Positions 10,903 through 22,938 of a stretch of 64,000 nt of DNA are shown one piece after another. The notes beneath the pieces were generated by a model that searched no databases, had not been told where the DNA came from, and worked only from the letters and a program-made list of their open reading frames with translations. Within the stretch, counting starts at the first letter, position 1; the number at the start of each line of letters is the position of its first letter. The stretch lies in the NCBI GenBank assembly GCA_037039685.1, contig JAWNGF010000007.1, positions 868,001-932,000 of the forward strand, read 5' to 3'. The translations under genes and the position numbers were made by a program. This stretch comes from Ceratobasidium sp. AG-K. Lineage: Eukaryota > Basidiomycota > Agaricomycetes > Cantharellales > Ceratobasidiaceae.

Positions 10903-13900
10903 ATGCGGCATAGTGGAGGGCCGCTCGGTGTCATCCTCTTTGGACTTTCATATACAGTTTGGTCTAAACAGGTCAACCAGCAGTACGAGTATCGCTCGAT
11001 TCCTGTCCCTGTCTCCCAATTCTATGACAACGTCGCTACCGTCGATTTTGATGGTAACGGGGCGAGCTATGCCGTTGACCATCTTCCCACTGGTCATCTG
11101 ATAAGCGAGAACGTTCAGGTGAGCCTCAATGAAGTGCGCCGGTGATTGAGTAACAGCCGACTGTCATTCTAGTTTGCCCTCCCAAAGTGGGGTAACGACT
11201 TGCCGGACAATTTCGTTTCCAACAATCAGGTGCTGTCTGTTGACTCGGGGTTTGTTCGAGAGTTTCATGTATTGTACGCGGGCGACTGGATCGACGGTAA
11301 GTTCGCTTGGCTTGGGATTCCCTGTTGCCCACTTCATCAACCCCACTTCCGTAGGAGAGAATGGGGCGCAATTTGAATTTGAATTCGAAGACTCCAGCAC
11401 ACAACAAGTCGAATGTACGTAGTCAAACCCATTCCCTTTACGCTCGTCGCTTCAATATACTCATTTAATTTGGTAACTAGTATCTGTGAAGAACTGGTGG
11501 AACTTGCACTGGTTGAACTCTGGTCCAGTCAAAACGCGAGTCTATATTGGCTTTCTTGGATGAGGGTATTTACTGGTTTACAGGCCATATCATAACACGC
11601 CACACGGACGCAACTACAACATTACTCAACTGCATCATTGGTTCACTACCGTATCTTCTGCTTCTCCCCTCAAGTCCATCCGTTTTCCTCCCGGAGCAAA
11701 CAGAAACCGGCTGCACGTCTTTGCTCTTTCACTGGTTCCAGCTTACGCACACGCCGATGATCAAGCAGTGTCCACCCCAGCCATCAGCGTGAAGAATGTT
11801 CGACTCACAACTTTAAAGACAGAGGAGGGAGATTCGGTTGTTCAGGTCACGCTTGCGAACCTTCGGGTATTGGCTGCTCCTTCCTACACATTTGCTTCTA
11901 ATCATGGCTCCACCGCCCATGTCATCGGGCATCGTTCCCCCCGACGCCCTCACCCAGGCGGGGATCAATGGATCATGTCGACTAAACACCGAGGCAGCGA
12001 CCAAGTACGCGACTATGAGCACTACACATCTGCCGTCCTATCCGGTCCACACGAAGTCATTGTGCGGGCTGTTGATGGAGGCCATCGCGTCCGAACTGTG
12101 TCTCCTGGGCATATTTTCCGACTGATGCCTGGGGATGACGTGCGGGTGGACGTAGGGGTCATATTTGACTTTGAGTCCAAAGGGCTGGTTGGGCATGTGT
12201 TGACCACCTTGGAGGCTATAGGAATTCCCCCTTCCATGATTCGCTGGTTCTCGACGCCAAAGGAAGTTGTCGAGGTTGAGGTTGTCGTTGTGTCAAGCGT
12301 CACCAACTCGCCTATCGCCAAGTCGACTGGTTGGGATCTTAATCTATCGTACTCTGATGCCTTGGTAGACGAAGAGAGTTATTGGACGCCTACGGCGGAG
12401 AGCCTGTCTCGGCACGAGACCCCGCGCTGGGTAAGTCGCGATTGAATGGGATCTATCTTTCTGCTAATCCTCAGGCGTTAGTGGAACAATGCTAAGTTTG
12501 GAATATTGTGAGTTGGAGCTTGTAAGCCTGGGCCGGCCCCGCCCTGATTGTTGATTAGTATCCATTGGGGAATCTATTCGGTGCCTGGATGGGTAAATAT
12601 CATTGAACGTACTCTGGATGCTCAATTTAATTTTGTGTAATTTATAGGTGCCGATCGGATACTATGAGGAATGGTACAAGTAGGTTCCATTGAGCTGCAA
12701 ACCAGCATTCGATATTGTGTTTATAAACTTTGCAGTTGGTGGCTTCACAACCCCGCTCAACCATCTAACATACTTTGGAATTACCATCGTGAAACATATG
12801 GAGAGGTAGCTGCGCGCGTAAAACCTACATACCCGAATTAACGCCGAATTTGGCTCTTTTTACAGGATAAACTTTACGATGACTTTATTCCCGAATTCAA
12901 TGGCGCCAAGTTCAATGCTTCTCAGTGGATCGATCTTTTTGCTACTGCGGGTGCTAAGTACTTTGTACTTGTCACAGTAAGTGCCATTCACGCTTAATAC
13001 AGCGATAATTACCACCACCTAATTAGAAACATCATGACGGGTTCTCTTTATTCGACACTCACGACAGCACTCACCGAAGTAGTGTTTACCTCGGACCAAA
13101 ACGGGACTTTATTCGTGAGCTAATGGACGCGTCGAGTGAAAGGCACCCTACGATGCGCAAAGGGACCTACTATAGTATGCCCGAATGGTAAGTGGGGGCT
13201 GGATTCCAATAGGCAGCTTTGGCTGTAGCCAAGTTTCAATCAGGTTCAACCCCGCAGCTGGCCCGTATGGTTTCGGCAATTGGCCAGGACATCTTGCGAC
13301 CGGAGCATACAATCATTCGCTCGTCGAGCCTTATACCGGATATATAGAGGGAAAGGACTATCTTCGTGATATCCAGCAGGAGCATATGCGTATCTTAACT
13401 GAGGAGTATGGCTCAGAGATTATGGTGTGTTTGGCTAGTGTTCGCAATGTCATTCTGACAGGATGGTGCGTAGTGGTGCGATATTGGAGGACCAAACCGA
13501 ACGCTCGAATTTGCCGCCGAGTGGTACAACAGGGTTGCTAAAACTGGGAAACAAGTTGCTATCAATAACCGTTGCGGCGTCGTCCCAGATTGTAAGCATT
13601 CGTATCATCCTGTCCAACATACTTCTTGACTGCTTAGGTCAGTTGACACTCCGGAATACACGAGATTCAGCTCGATTCAAACCCATAGTTGGGAGACGAG
13701 CGAGGGCATCGATCCGTACGTGAACTGCCCGAGAGCTACTAGTCTCCCTTTCTCATAATGGGGTCTCTGTAGGTATAGTTATGGGTATAACCGTCAAACC
13801 AAGGATGAGGAGTACCGGTCTGCCGAGACTATCATTCAGACTTTAGTCGATATTGTGTCAAAGAACGGAAACTAGTCAGTTTTTCGTACTCTTCCTCTCA

Positions 13901-14380
13901 CTTGCGCTCACGCCACCTTGACCAGCCTTCTGAACCTCGGACCAACCGGAGAAGGTGAAATTATTCCTGCCATGGTCGAGCGCCTAATAGAAGTCGGAGA
14001 ATGGCTCGAGCACTCGGGGGGGTGTATTTTCAACACGGTTAGTACCTCCTTGGTACATTCACGCAATTTAAACTTATGTCCTGGTAATGATATAGACGTA
14101 TTCTTTTCTCGGCGCCGAGGCATCTTCGGTCAGATTCACCTCGACTCCCGACTCGTTTTGCATGATATCCCTATCGCCGCCAGTGGATGGCGTCCTTAAG
14201 ATCGATAGGCCAGTGCCCATCCTTCCGGGTGATCACATCATGCTTCTGGGTGCTGGCAGTTTGGGACCCCTTGCTTGGTCGTATCACAACGGCGAGTTGG
14301 CGGTTATTGTCCCGGAAGCTGCTGTGAAGACTGTCAAGCATGCATGGGCCTTTAAGATCGTCTACGGGGACGTCCGGTAG
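10903..14380 (+). CDS. Secreted GH29 alpha-L-fucosidase
   Basis: About 15 exons. The ATG at 10903 begins a hydrophobic leader (MRHSGGPLGVILFGLSYTVW). An N-terminal beta domain (10903–12430) is followed by the GH29 barrel: WNNAKFGIFIHWGIYSVPGW (about 12488–12590), EEWYNWWLHNP, the metal-free active-site signature TKHHDGFSLFDTHDS (about 13027), GTYYSMPEW, and IMWCDIGG near 13470, where Asp 13480–13482 sits at the nucleophile position. NYLLNLGPTGEGEI (about 13925) is the conserved end of the barrel. A C-terminal beta domain ends at TAG 14378–14380. The enzyme hydrolyses terminal alpha-L-fucose from glycans outside the cell. One intron (11536–11583) is GC–AG. Family assignment is secure; substrate linkage is not inferable. 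Confidence 0.9.
11536..11583 (+). other. GC–AG intron of the fucosidase gene
   Basis: Donor GCGAGT and acceptor TTACAG bound a 48-base intron. Unspliced, the frame meets TGA at 11561–11563. Splicing joins SGPVKT to PYHNTPHGRNYN, the expected continuation of the N-terminal domain, in the same frame. Confidence 0.6.
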
Positions 14381-15562
14381 GTGATTGCGTTTAGCGTAAT
14401 TGACTAAGCAATTTCGAGAAGGGCTCGTGTTGTAAAGTAACTGAAAGTATACAATGAAATAAGCAAGGTGTGGAGATGGGGGCGTAAACACAGAGGGATT
14501 CCAGAAGGGTGCCTAATTAGGTCGTTCTGGACTAGAGCCAGATAAGTTTCGCCTGAATCTAACACGCAATTGATCCAACGACTGCTCATTGCGCTCATAT
14601 TTATTTTTGAAGAAATCCTTTGTACAACTGGTGGGATTCGTCGGCGTGGGCCCAGTGGTTGTTTGGTACCAAAGTCGACGCTTACGTACGAGCTACTGAA
14701 AGTGCGTTCTTCCCCCTTCATTGAAACGATGGTAGAGCTTATATAAGAGCTTGTAGCGCGAGCAGCAAGCTGCATTGAATTTTGAAGGCAATACCATTGG
14801 TACTTGGGAGGGCTTTGTGAATCTAAAACTGCCTTCGGGCTAACGTAGAAAAAACCACTATGCTTATAATACGAGTAGACTATTGGCAATGCGTCCGCCT
14901 AGGTAATACTAGCCGACTATGTCACAGATAAATGTTATGGCGGGATAATTAAGCGAACCTGCACAGAAAATTACTCGCATTGGAGAGAACAGCGGATTCC
15001 TATAGCTGGTGGAGGTGGAGAAAGAGAGAAGGAAGCATATCCGAGGTACCGGACCACTACTACAACGTAAGTAAAGAGGTCTCCATGGGCAAAGACTCAT
15101 TAACAGAGCGCATATAGTCTATAGGTCCGTGGCGAGTGCAACCTAACCATCGGGACAGAAGAAACAACTCTATTTGCCGGGCCATCATTGTCACCTGATA
15201 TACTTATCAAAAGACTGGGAACGTTGGGTAGCAGCAAACCATCCGAGGTACCGATGAACGGGCGGAATTATTACCGAGATACGGAATAGTATGTGAACTC
15301 AATTTTATTACGCTAAGCAGCATAAATCATTTCTGATTCAAACCGCGTGATATAGTATAATGAACTGCGCTGTCATTGTAAGAATGTACATACAGAATCA
15401 TGTGCACTTATATAAAGGACAGAATCTACGGCATTAACGCAGCTGAGCTGGGAGGCAGGAACCCGAACCACAATCATAAGCGCCTGGCGATTGCTGGCAC
15501 CCGAAACGGGCACTTACGTATACTCTAGATCCCTTGAAGTTCAGTGCTCCACTTCCATAATT
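14381..15562. other. Intergenic region
   Basis: About 1.2 kb downstream of the fucosidase and upstream of the F-box gene. A long minus-strand frame (14889–14404) has no ATG at its start and no recognisable domain. The final 90 bases share sequence with the region 5' of the duplicated F-box copy (a shared block starting AATCATAAGCGCCTG at about 15472 and 17560), so part of the promoter was duplicated. Confidence 0.5.
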
Positions 15563-17236
15563 ATGCTCAAGCTCATCACAGAATTGGGTGCGGCGGGCAA
15601 TCTACTTGAAGCTGCGTTACTTCGATATCTTAGCGCTTGCACAGCCATTCAGACCTACTATTCTCAATGTAACGCGCTCTCCGGTGTCCCGCAAATGCTC
15701 TCCAGCTGTATCGCCAGTGAGGTAACAACCGTCTCTTCATACGAGTTCAAGTTAAAGCAATCCATCTCGATTATCGGCCAAGCCAGAAACTGTTCCACAA
15801 CTCTCACCCATATCCACGCCCTTCCGTCCGAGATCCTCGCTCGTATCTTCCTACTCGTAGCTGGTGGTTCCTCCAGGGTCGATGCCAGGAGTGGCAAATC
15901 GAGGGCGATACCAAGATACCCTGATTTTCTATCTCATGTGTGCTCTCGCTGGCGCCACACCGCCTTAGACCTTCCAGAGCTGTGGTCAGATGTCGATCTA
16001 GTTTACTACCACTCTGCGAGCCAGAAGTTCATAGATCGCGCAAAGATTTTCGTGACTCGGGCAAGGCATTTACCCTTAGATATCCACGTACGAGCGCCAA
16101 CCCCCCTGGATTCTGGCCGTGACATCGGGGTGACCCTTGCCTTTATTTCTTCGCTCGGGAAGCGCATCACATCGTTTGAGCTAGTCATACCGGCGACCAT
16201 CGCTGATTTCCATGGTGCGTTTTATGAGCTCTTATTCGAGGATTTCGAACCAGGAATGTTACGCAACCTGACTATCAAGGACTATAGCTCTCATGCACCA
16301 GATTTTATCCGCGGCTCGGATAGCGCCGATGCCGAGGATGAAGACGAGGAACTGGAAGATATGGCTGAGACCAACACCCTTCGCTTACGCGCCACCCTCG
16401 AATCCTTCGAATCGCTCCTACTCCACGTTAAATATCTTCAATTGGATGGAAGGTATCCGCGCTGGACAAGCCAAGCATACCATGGGCTTGTAGGGCTACG
16501 TCTCGATCAGCCCACCAGGCGAGGGTGGAGTCGGAGCATCACCACGTCAGAACTCCACAGCATCTTTTCATCCAGCCCCAAACTGGCTGTGCTTCACTTT
16601 GGACTTCAGATTATTGACGATCCTGCGACCAGCCATGATATGGCCCCAGTGTATATGGAGGACTTGGAAGTGCTAAGTTTCAAACCATATTCCAGTCAAG
16701 CCCAGCTGGAACGATTTCTCTCCTTGCTTGCTCTTGGCTCAAAGCCGTTACAGTTCGCCGTACGGATTCATGCGGTTAGGGAGGCACTATCAAACCCTGA
16801 TGGTCCGATTGCAAGGTTCCTCAAACATTCAAACATTACGCGGCTTTATATTGGAGGAAGCGGGCACGAATTCGAGGCCGAAAAACTCCTGGTTCTGTTG
16901 CCTCGGCTCCGCGTTTTAGCCCTTCAGGGGTTTTACAAGAGCCAGGCAATTCCTCCAGTCCGAAAACCCTCTGAGAATATCCATCCGGTTGTATCCCTTC
17001 AACTAGATACCGTCTACTTGCAAGGAGGACACTATGATCTAGAATACCTCGATCAACTAATAAAGAACTGCTCGATTCAATCTCTAGTCGTCTGGAGGAC
17101 TACAGTATCTCGTGCCAGTGGCTCCATGGAGTTAGATGCCGATGTGGTAAAGGCGGAGCTGTCCGCACTGTGTCCTATATTTAGGTACATTGACGCTGGT
17201 GCGGCCAATCCTATCGAATGGGGCTTTCCGTTTTGA
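15563..17236 (+). CDS. F-box-like protein, intact copy
   Basis: An intronless frame of 557 codons from ATG 15563 to TGA 17234–17236. After a helical N-terminus (MLKLITELGAAGNLLEAALL) comes an F-box-like motif (IHALPSEILARIFLLV ... FLSHVCSRWRHTALDLPELW) at about residues 90–150. The rest is a leucine-rich region with LRVLALQG and VVSLQLDTVYLQGG segments and an acidic loop (EDEDEELEDM). F-box proteins dock to Skp1 in SCF ubiquitin ligases, and the C-terminal repeats would select the substrate; both are inferred from the family. This layout is an expanded family in some agaricomycetes. An upstream in-frame TTG was not used. It is followed by a decayed tandem copy. Confidence 0.82.
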   Translation: MLKLITELGAAGNLLEAALLRYLSACTAIQTYYSQCNALSGVPQMLSSCIASEVTTVSSYEFKLKQSISIIGQARNCSTTLTHIHALPSEILARIFLLVAGGSSRVDARSGKSRAIPRYPDFLSHVCSRWRHTALDLPELWSDVDLVYYHSASQKFIDRAKIFVTRARHLPLDIHVRAPTPLDSGRDIGVTLAFISSLGKRITSFELVIPATIADFHGAFYELLFEDFEPGMLRNLTIKDYSSHAPDFIRGSDSADAEDEDEELEDMAETNTLRLRATLESFESLLLHVKYLQLDGRYPRWTSQAYHGLVGLRLDQPTRRGWSRSITTSELHSIFSSSPKLAVLHFGLQIIDDPATSHDMAPVYMEDLEVLSFKPYSSQAQLERFLSLLALGSKPLQFAVRIHAVREALSNPDGPIARFLKHSNITRLYIGGSGHEFEAEKLLVLLPRLRVLALQGFYKSQAIPPVRKPSENIHPVVSLQLDTVYLQGGHYDLEYLDQLIKNCSIQSLVVWRTTVSRASGSMELDADVVKAELSALCPIFRYIDAGAANPIEWGFPF

Positions 17237-17636
17237 CTGATTCTCAATGGATCTGTTTGATGTTTATGTGCCGAGATTGCTTGGATTAGACATCAGCTTG
17301 GGCAAAGGGTGTGTATCCCTACTGGGAATGTATGCTTCGTTTGACTGTCAGCGAATTCTTGATGCCGTGGGCGCGAAACATAACAGGTGTGTGACTGTCA
17401 GTCGATGGTCTGTCTCGTAGGTAGGTGATTTAGACGCTAATACAAAGTATGGCACACGATTTGTTAAATTGAAAAAAAGCTTATGTATGCCATTTCAATA
17501 TTTAGTAGACGGCTGCTAAATCACACCCACAGTGCGCTGCGCAAATGGAGGAGTTAGAATCATAAGCGCCTGCCGATCGTCAACGCCCAACTTGGGCACT
17601 TACAGTATTTACGGTTGACATCCAACTCTCCGCACT
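17237..17636. other. Spacer between the tandem F-box copies
   Basis: It contains the 3' flank of the intact copy and a duplicated 5' flank of the second. The block from about 17560 resembles that at about 15472, including a GGGCACTTAC motif, so the duplication unit included promoter sequence. Confidence 0.55.
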
Positions 17637-19302
17637 ATGATTGAGCTCATCGCAGAACTCGATACAGCGAGTCACCTCCTCGAGGCTGCCTTAGGTCGAT
17701 ATCTCAGTGCCTGCGAAGGCATTCAGGCCTATTCCGAGCAATGAAGTGCACTTACAGCTATCCCAAAAACGCTCTCCGACTGCCTCGCTGGTGAGGTGGC
17801 ATCCATCTCTACATACAGGTTTAAGATCAAGCACGCGCAGTCGATGATAGGCCAAGCTGGAAACTGCTCCACTACCTTGGCCCCCATCTACGGGCTTCTT
17901 ACCGAGATCCTTGATCGCATTTTCCTACTCGTAGTTGGCGTTTCTTGTGCAGTGGGTGTAGATGACAGAAAATCCAGAGCAATGCCGAGGTATCCTGAAT
18001 TCTATCTCAAGTATGGTCGCGCTGGCGCAACACAGCCTTGGATCTATCGGAGCTCTGGACGCACATCGACCTTGTCTACCATCACTCGTCCAGCCAAAAT
18101 TATGTAGATCGCGCAGAGTTTTTCGTGGCTCGAGCGAGGCAACTACTCCTAGATACTCACATACGAGCTCCAGCATCCCTAGGCCACCACAGTGGAACCG
18201 AGGTTATCCACGATTTCCTTTCTTCTATCATGAAGCGTATCGTATCTCTTGCTTTGGCTTCACCAGGAGCAAATAAGGTTATACCAAAGACGTTTTATGA
18301 ATTCCTGTTTGGAAATCTCGAACCCGCACGCCGTCTTCACCTTAGAATCACGGACCACACCCCATATGCTCCCGACCTTATCCATGCACCAGATCACCCA
18401 AGCCATGGAGATGAAGACGAGGAGATGGAGGATCTAGATGAGGCTAACACTATCCACTTGTCCGTCACCCGGGGACGAATTGAAGCACACTTGTTCCATG
18501 TCAAATTTCTTTGGCTAGATGGGATATACCTGCGCTGGGCGAGTCAAGCATACCATAGACTCGTAGAGCTGTACCTTGACCAAACCTTAGGCCGCAATCC
18601 AAGGCGTTCCATCACTGTGTCAGAACTTCGGATGATCATTACATCCAGCCCTAAATTGGCAAAGCTTCATTTTGCGCTTGAGATAATTGACCATCCTCCC
18701 GGCAGCCATGCTGTCCCCCAGTGCATTTCGAGGACTTGGAAGCACTGAACTTGCAATTATTCCTTAATCAGGGCCACCTAGAACGACTTCTCTCCTTGCT
18801 TATTTCTGGCTCAAAGCCGTTGCAGTTGACCATACGGCTTCAAAACACTGTGGAGACCTTATCGGATCCTAATTCTCCCATCACAAAGTTCTTTAAACGC
18901 TCGAATATTGCCCGACTATGTATAGGTGGGGCATCTCAGGCATTAGAGGTTGGAACCCTTATCGCGTTACTGCATCGGCTGCGCGTTTTGGCTCTTGAGC
19001 GGTTCTATCGTGCTCGAACTTACCTTCCACTAACGGGAGCCTCAGGGGATAGTCCTCCACCTACACCCCCTCGGATAGATGCTATCTACTTTCACGGCGG
19101 GCACTATTACATGGAGTACCTCGACCAGCTGGTAAAGAGTTACTCGATTCAACCTGTGGTCATCTGGAAGACTTGTATATACCAGGGCGACAAAGAGCTA
19201 GATAATGACAAGCTAATAGCGGAACTCTCCGTTCGGCACCCTGTAATTAGGCATTTCAATGCGCTCGAGAGTAATCCAATTGAATGGGGTTTCCAAATTT
19301 GA
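17637..19302 (+). pseudogene. F-box-like tandem duplicate, inactivated
   Basis: It is collinear with the intact copy at 15563–17236 over its whole length. ATG 17637 opens MIELIAELDTASHLLEAALG, but TGA at 17742–17744 ends it after 35 codons where the intact gene has Cys. The F-box follows (PIYGLLTEILDRIFLLVVGV). A one-base deletion near 17999 shifts frame after YPEF. The leucine-rich part resumes at 18038 (MDLSELWTHIDLVYHHSSSQ), and a second one-base deletion near 18705–18715 shifts again. The last piece runs from about 18721 to TGA 19300–19302 and ends SNPIEWGFQI, matching NPIEWGFPF of the intact copy. One nonsense and two frameshifts make it a pseudogene unless the assembly is wrong. Confidence 0.83.
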
Positions 19303-19863
19303 CCAACTCTTAATGTACTATAGTTATCATTGCTCAATGTTAAGCGGTGCACTTGCTGAACGTAGAACAACATCGATGAAGGAAACGCCCAAGTCCGGAC
19401 ACAAGTAACGTAAACTAAATATTATAGCTAAATATATATACTGATAGCGGGGAAACTGCGGGAGAGGTGTGCATTAGGATGAGGGTACCGTTTAGGAATG
19501 GGTACTGGCGTGAATGCGCATATCCGTGAGTCCAACTCGCACAATGACTCGACATACGGAGTGCTTTCTTACTAATCTAATGATGCATATATATACATAT
19601 AAATTTGTGAAATGCCATGCGCGTTTCGATAGCACCCCGTCTCCCGATTCCCGCCAGGCTAACAGACTTCAGGTGGTTGGCATTCCAGTGTGTGGCGTTC
19701 GAGAGTGAAACAGTGGCAAACACCGGTGAAATAAGCGCCCGGTTAATTCAACTAGAACCAACGGCCATCGTGTGAACCATGGACGCTCTCACCTCGAGCC
19801 GGGCTTTTAACCTGCACCACGAGTGGAGTTGACTCCCCCTTACTTCGGCCTCCTCAAAATACC
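19303..19863. other. Intergenic region
   Basis: About 0.56 kb with no supported coding frame, repeat or RNA gene. It presumably carries the promoter of the next gene. Confidence 0.5.
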
Positions 19864-21399
19864 ATGCCGCCCAACACTATTATGCACGGCGGGACTCTGC
19901 CCTTGTCCTTGCCATTTCGCAGCTCGCCACCACCCACCCCCACGCCTGCGCAATTCACCCAGACACTCTTGCTCGACTCGACCCGTCTGCTCGCCGGACT
20001 CTTACGCTCTGCTAATGCAGTCGAATATGCCATCGCTACTTCTGGCTCGACGACGGTTATTACCCAACCTGAGCAATCCCGAAACGTGGCGGTGGTGAGG
20101 TGGAAGGAACGGGTAGTGGAGAGTAACGGTCTGAGGATGCAGTTTGGAGAGTGGATGAAAACTGGGAAGTGGAGCGGTACCAAAACTCACGTGAGTCCCA
20201 TCGGGTCTGATGGAGTGGCTTACTGATCGGGCGTTGCAGATGTTCAAAAAATGGGGAAGGAACCCGGAGATCAAGTGGACTGCCCGAGGCGCGGAATGGG
20301 AGGTACGCCCGACTACTTTTCACGCCCATGCATCTTTCTAACTCTAGCACCCAGGCAACAAACGCGAAGAATCAAGTTCTCGCGAGTTTCGTCCTTCGGC
20401 GTGGCGCACTGGGGACCCGATTGGAATTTACGGCGTTAGGAGAGGAGTACGCCGATGCGGTGGTGGTGACTGGGTTGTTGGGTGTAACGGGTGAACAAGA
20501 ATGGATGTGGTACGGGTACTTGCGCGAGAAAATGGAGGCCGCTAGGCGGAACGCGGGAGCAGAGGGAGGAACACGCGAGGATGAAGCAGAGGGTGTTGGC
20601 GAACAGGCTGAGAGTCCTCCGACATATCGCGAGGCACCTTTCACGCGTCCACTCGGTCCACTTCTCCAGCCCACTCTCACCCGCTCCTCGGAAGCAGATA
20701 CCTTTGGCCCACCAACAGACAACCCGATCAGCCTCACATTGTCATCGCGCCAGCTCTTGTCCGGAACATTTTGTGAAGAGGACCAGCCCGTGGTGTCGAT
20801 TCGCACAACCGGTCCGGCTACGACTATCAAGTGGTTTGGGCGGGTCGTGGCCTCGATCGAGTGGGCAGCTGGGAGAGTGGAAATAGATGGAGAGACCGTA
20901 GCGATGGACGACATAATAGGCAAAAAGAGCCTATTCAAAACCAAGTATGCCATCAACTCTTAGTTCATAACCTTGGTCCTCACCTAGTCCTAGAAAATCC
21001 CACACCTGCGTATTTCCAAACCTTTCCTTCACCTGGTCTGAAACATCCCGCACATCCACAGCGTCCATCTACCCGGACCCTAACGCTTATGTGCGCTATG
21101 CATGCCGCACCGTATCGACCAACCGACCGCTAGGTGTATTCACACATTACGCGCGGAAGGGGAGCTTATTGGAACTTACACCCGAGGGACATGCAGCGCT
21201 GGCCGAGGTTTTGGTGGGGTTATTGGTAGGGCTGTGTCGTGGAGAGTGGAAGCGCGTTGCCGGGGTTGGAGTGGCGATGGGTGGCTCTGGTGAAACAGGG
21301 GAATTGGTGGTTGGGGAGGAGATGGTGTCTGACTTGGACGGGTGGGCGGGACCAGTCGAGTTGATGCAGCTGCGACAAGAGACGCCTCAAGTTGGCTGA
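19864..21399 (+). CDS. Protein with two tubby-like (DUF6593-type) domains
   Basis: Exons 19864–20190, 20240–20302 and from 20355 are joined in frame. The first domain has TTVITQPEQSRNVAVVRWKE, MFKKWGRNPEIKWTARGAEW and VLASFVLRRGALGTRLEFTA. A Pro/Glu-rich linker follows. A second domain begins DNPISLTLSSRQLLSG ... TTIKWFGRVVASIEWAAGRV and appears to continue in a last exon with YPDPNAYVRYACRTVSTNRP and VFTHYARKGSLLELTPEGH, ending at TGA 21397–21399. The strand pattern matches basidiomycete DUF6593/tubby-C-like proteins as I know them; this is recalled, not searched. The junction between about 20944 and 21063 did not resolve to one phase, so the two halves could be separate genes. Function unknown. 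Confidence 0.55.
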
Positions 21400-22133
21400 A
21401 GTGGAGGTGTGTTTGGGGTCGTTTGCGAGACTTGGGCCTTGTGTCGACTCAACTGATCGTAGCGAGCTGGCCGCCATAGCCAACCTCTGATCCATGTATC
21501 GTGTCGCAGTGGATGGGCAGCAACGGACCGTAGCTCCTGCTGTATTTTAGAATCGGAAACCGCTCTCATTTCATTCAAGTGCATAGTGCTGATGAGATAC
21601 GCCAAGGTTACACTTTATTACAAACCACTATAATAGGGGTGTGTAGAACTCAAACACGATTTGACCTGCGTACGGAGACCCAGCTGGTTCGACCGGCTTC
21701 GTAACAACCATCACTTTGTGGTAGAAGCAAAACATTTTGCTGAGATTTTGGGATCGGATGAGTAAATACAGTGGTATAACAATATTTTGGGCGCCGAACT
21801 GCCAATCTCAGCTTAAAGCTGAATATGAAGGTGATATGGAACGGCGACAAGGGGGGGATCCATCTTAGTCCGGGAGCCGGTTCGAGACAACCGCAAAAGC
21901 GCTCGTGAGAAACATAATTTAGGAGATTCACTGGCAAGATGAGCTTTTATCAGCGCGAACCTGAAGTATGCCACGGTTACGGCGTCGCAAAAAATCGAGT
22001 ACGCTACGGAGATCTTGGTTGGTCTCTGTAAAAGGTTATCGTGATTAGCTACACGCCCCTCTATTGAGACATCATGAGATGATCTATTTCATCTGGGACC
22101 CCGGAGCGCGATCACATGGGTGGGTGAATGTGT
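21400..22133. other. Intergenic region
   Basis: About 0.7 kb between a plus-strand gene and a minus-strand pseudogene. Only short frames occur, without motifs. No repeat or RNA gene was recognised. Confidence 0.5.
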
Positions 22134-22938
22134 TCATCGAGCTCGGGAGCAATCATTTGACCGCATACAGGGATTCAAGTCCGCGGCGTAGATGTAGTCG
22201 GGCACATAGGTACCATGATCGGTGATGGTAAACTCCTCCAATACCTCGGGGTCCAACATTCTGCGAAACGCCTCGAAATACATGCACTCGAAATCGTTCA
22301 CGGTGCTCGGACTCGCCCACGTAAACGCGCGAATGCGAGTCGATTTGGCGTCCAGGAATCTACACAACTCCGACGGCCTGTAATCGTTGTCCCTGGCTTT
22401 CGGATTACGGACGTACACGTCTAGTGGGAGGTCTCGAGCACGCTGAGCAAAGACTTCGGCGCGTTCGAGGAATTTGCGGTCCGAGGGGTGATAGTACCAG
22501 ATCAATGAGTCCAGAGTGCGGGGAGCTTGATCGGTTCTCTGCGCCATCGGGAGCAGATATGGGTCAGGTAATCGGGGTATCGGGGCATCGATCGGGACGT
22601 GGGGCCATCAGCATCGTACCCACACATCGTACCCACAACAATATAATGTAGATTTCAGAAGGGAGGAGGTGAACGGGAGCATGGCACGTAGAGACATTCT
22701 AAGCCTTGTTGATAATGACGTGAGCTTTTTTGAGCTTATGTGCGTACGAGGGTGCAGAGGCTGATTCGTTTGCGACGCAGCTTGCGAGGACGGGTAGGGC
22801 ATCGAGAGAGGAAGAGTGAGTGTAGTAACTTTGAATCGCGGCGCAGGCGTTGAGGTATAGGTCGAGTGCGTTGCCGAGCAGGCTGCTCGCTGTGCCGAGT
22901 TCTGCTACGGGTTCGAGCATGGTGTTGAGGGAGGGCAT
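22134..22938 (-). pseudogene. Truncated F-box-like pseudogene
   Basis: It is related to the F-box gene at 15563 but on the opposite strand. The N-terminal helix (MLEPVAELGTASSLLGNALD) is followed by KLKKAHVIINKA and a TAG where the intact copy has Arg-Asn-Cys. HLLPSEIYI and YPDYLTHICSRWR are recognisable in different frames, so there is at least one frameshift in the F-box. A later piece (YYHPSDRKFLERAEVFAQRA ... TDHGTYVPDYI) ends at 22134. The leucine-rich C-terminal half is missing altogether. The start could be 22938 or 22920. Confidence 0.78.

Noticed and set aside
14404..14889. Minus-strand frame of 161 codons
   Set aside because: It begins with TTG, has no domain or signal peptide, and lies in the 3' flank of the fucosidase.
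20372..20956. Minus-strand frame of 194 codons
   Set aside because: It is antisense to the main exon of the tubby-like gene, whose forward frame has introns and recognisable strand patterns.
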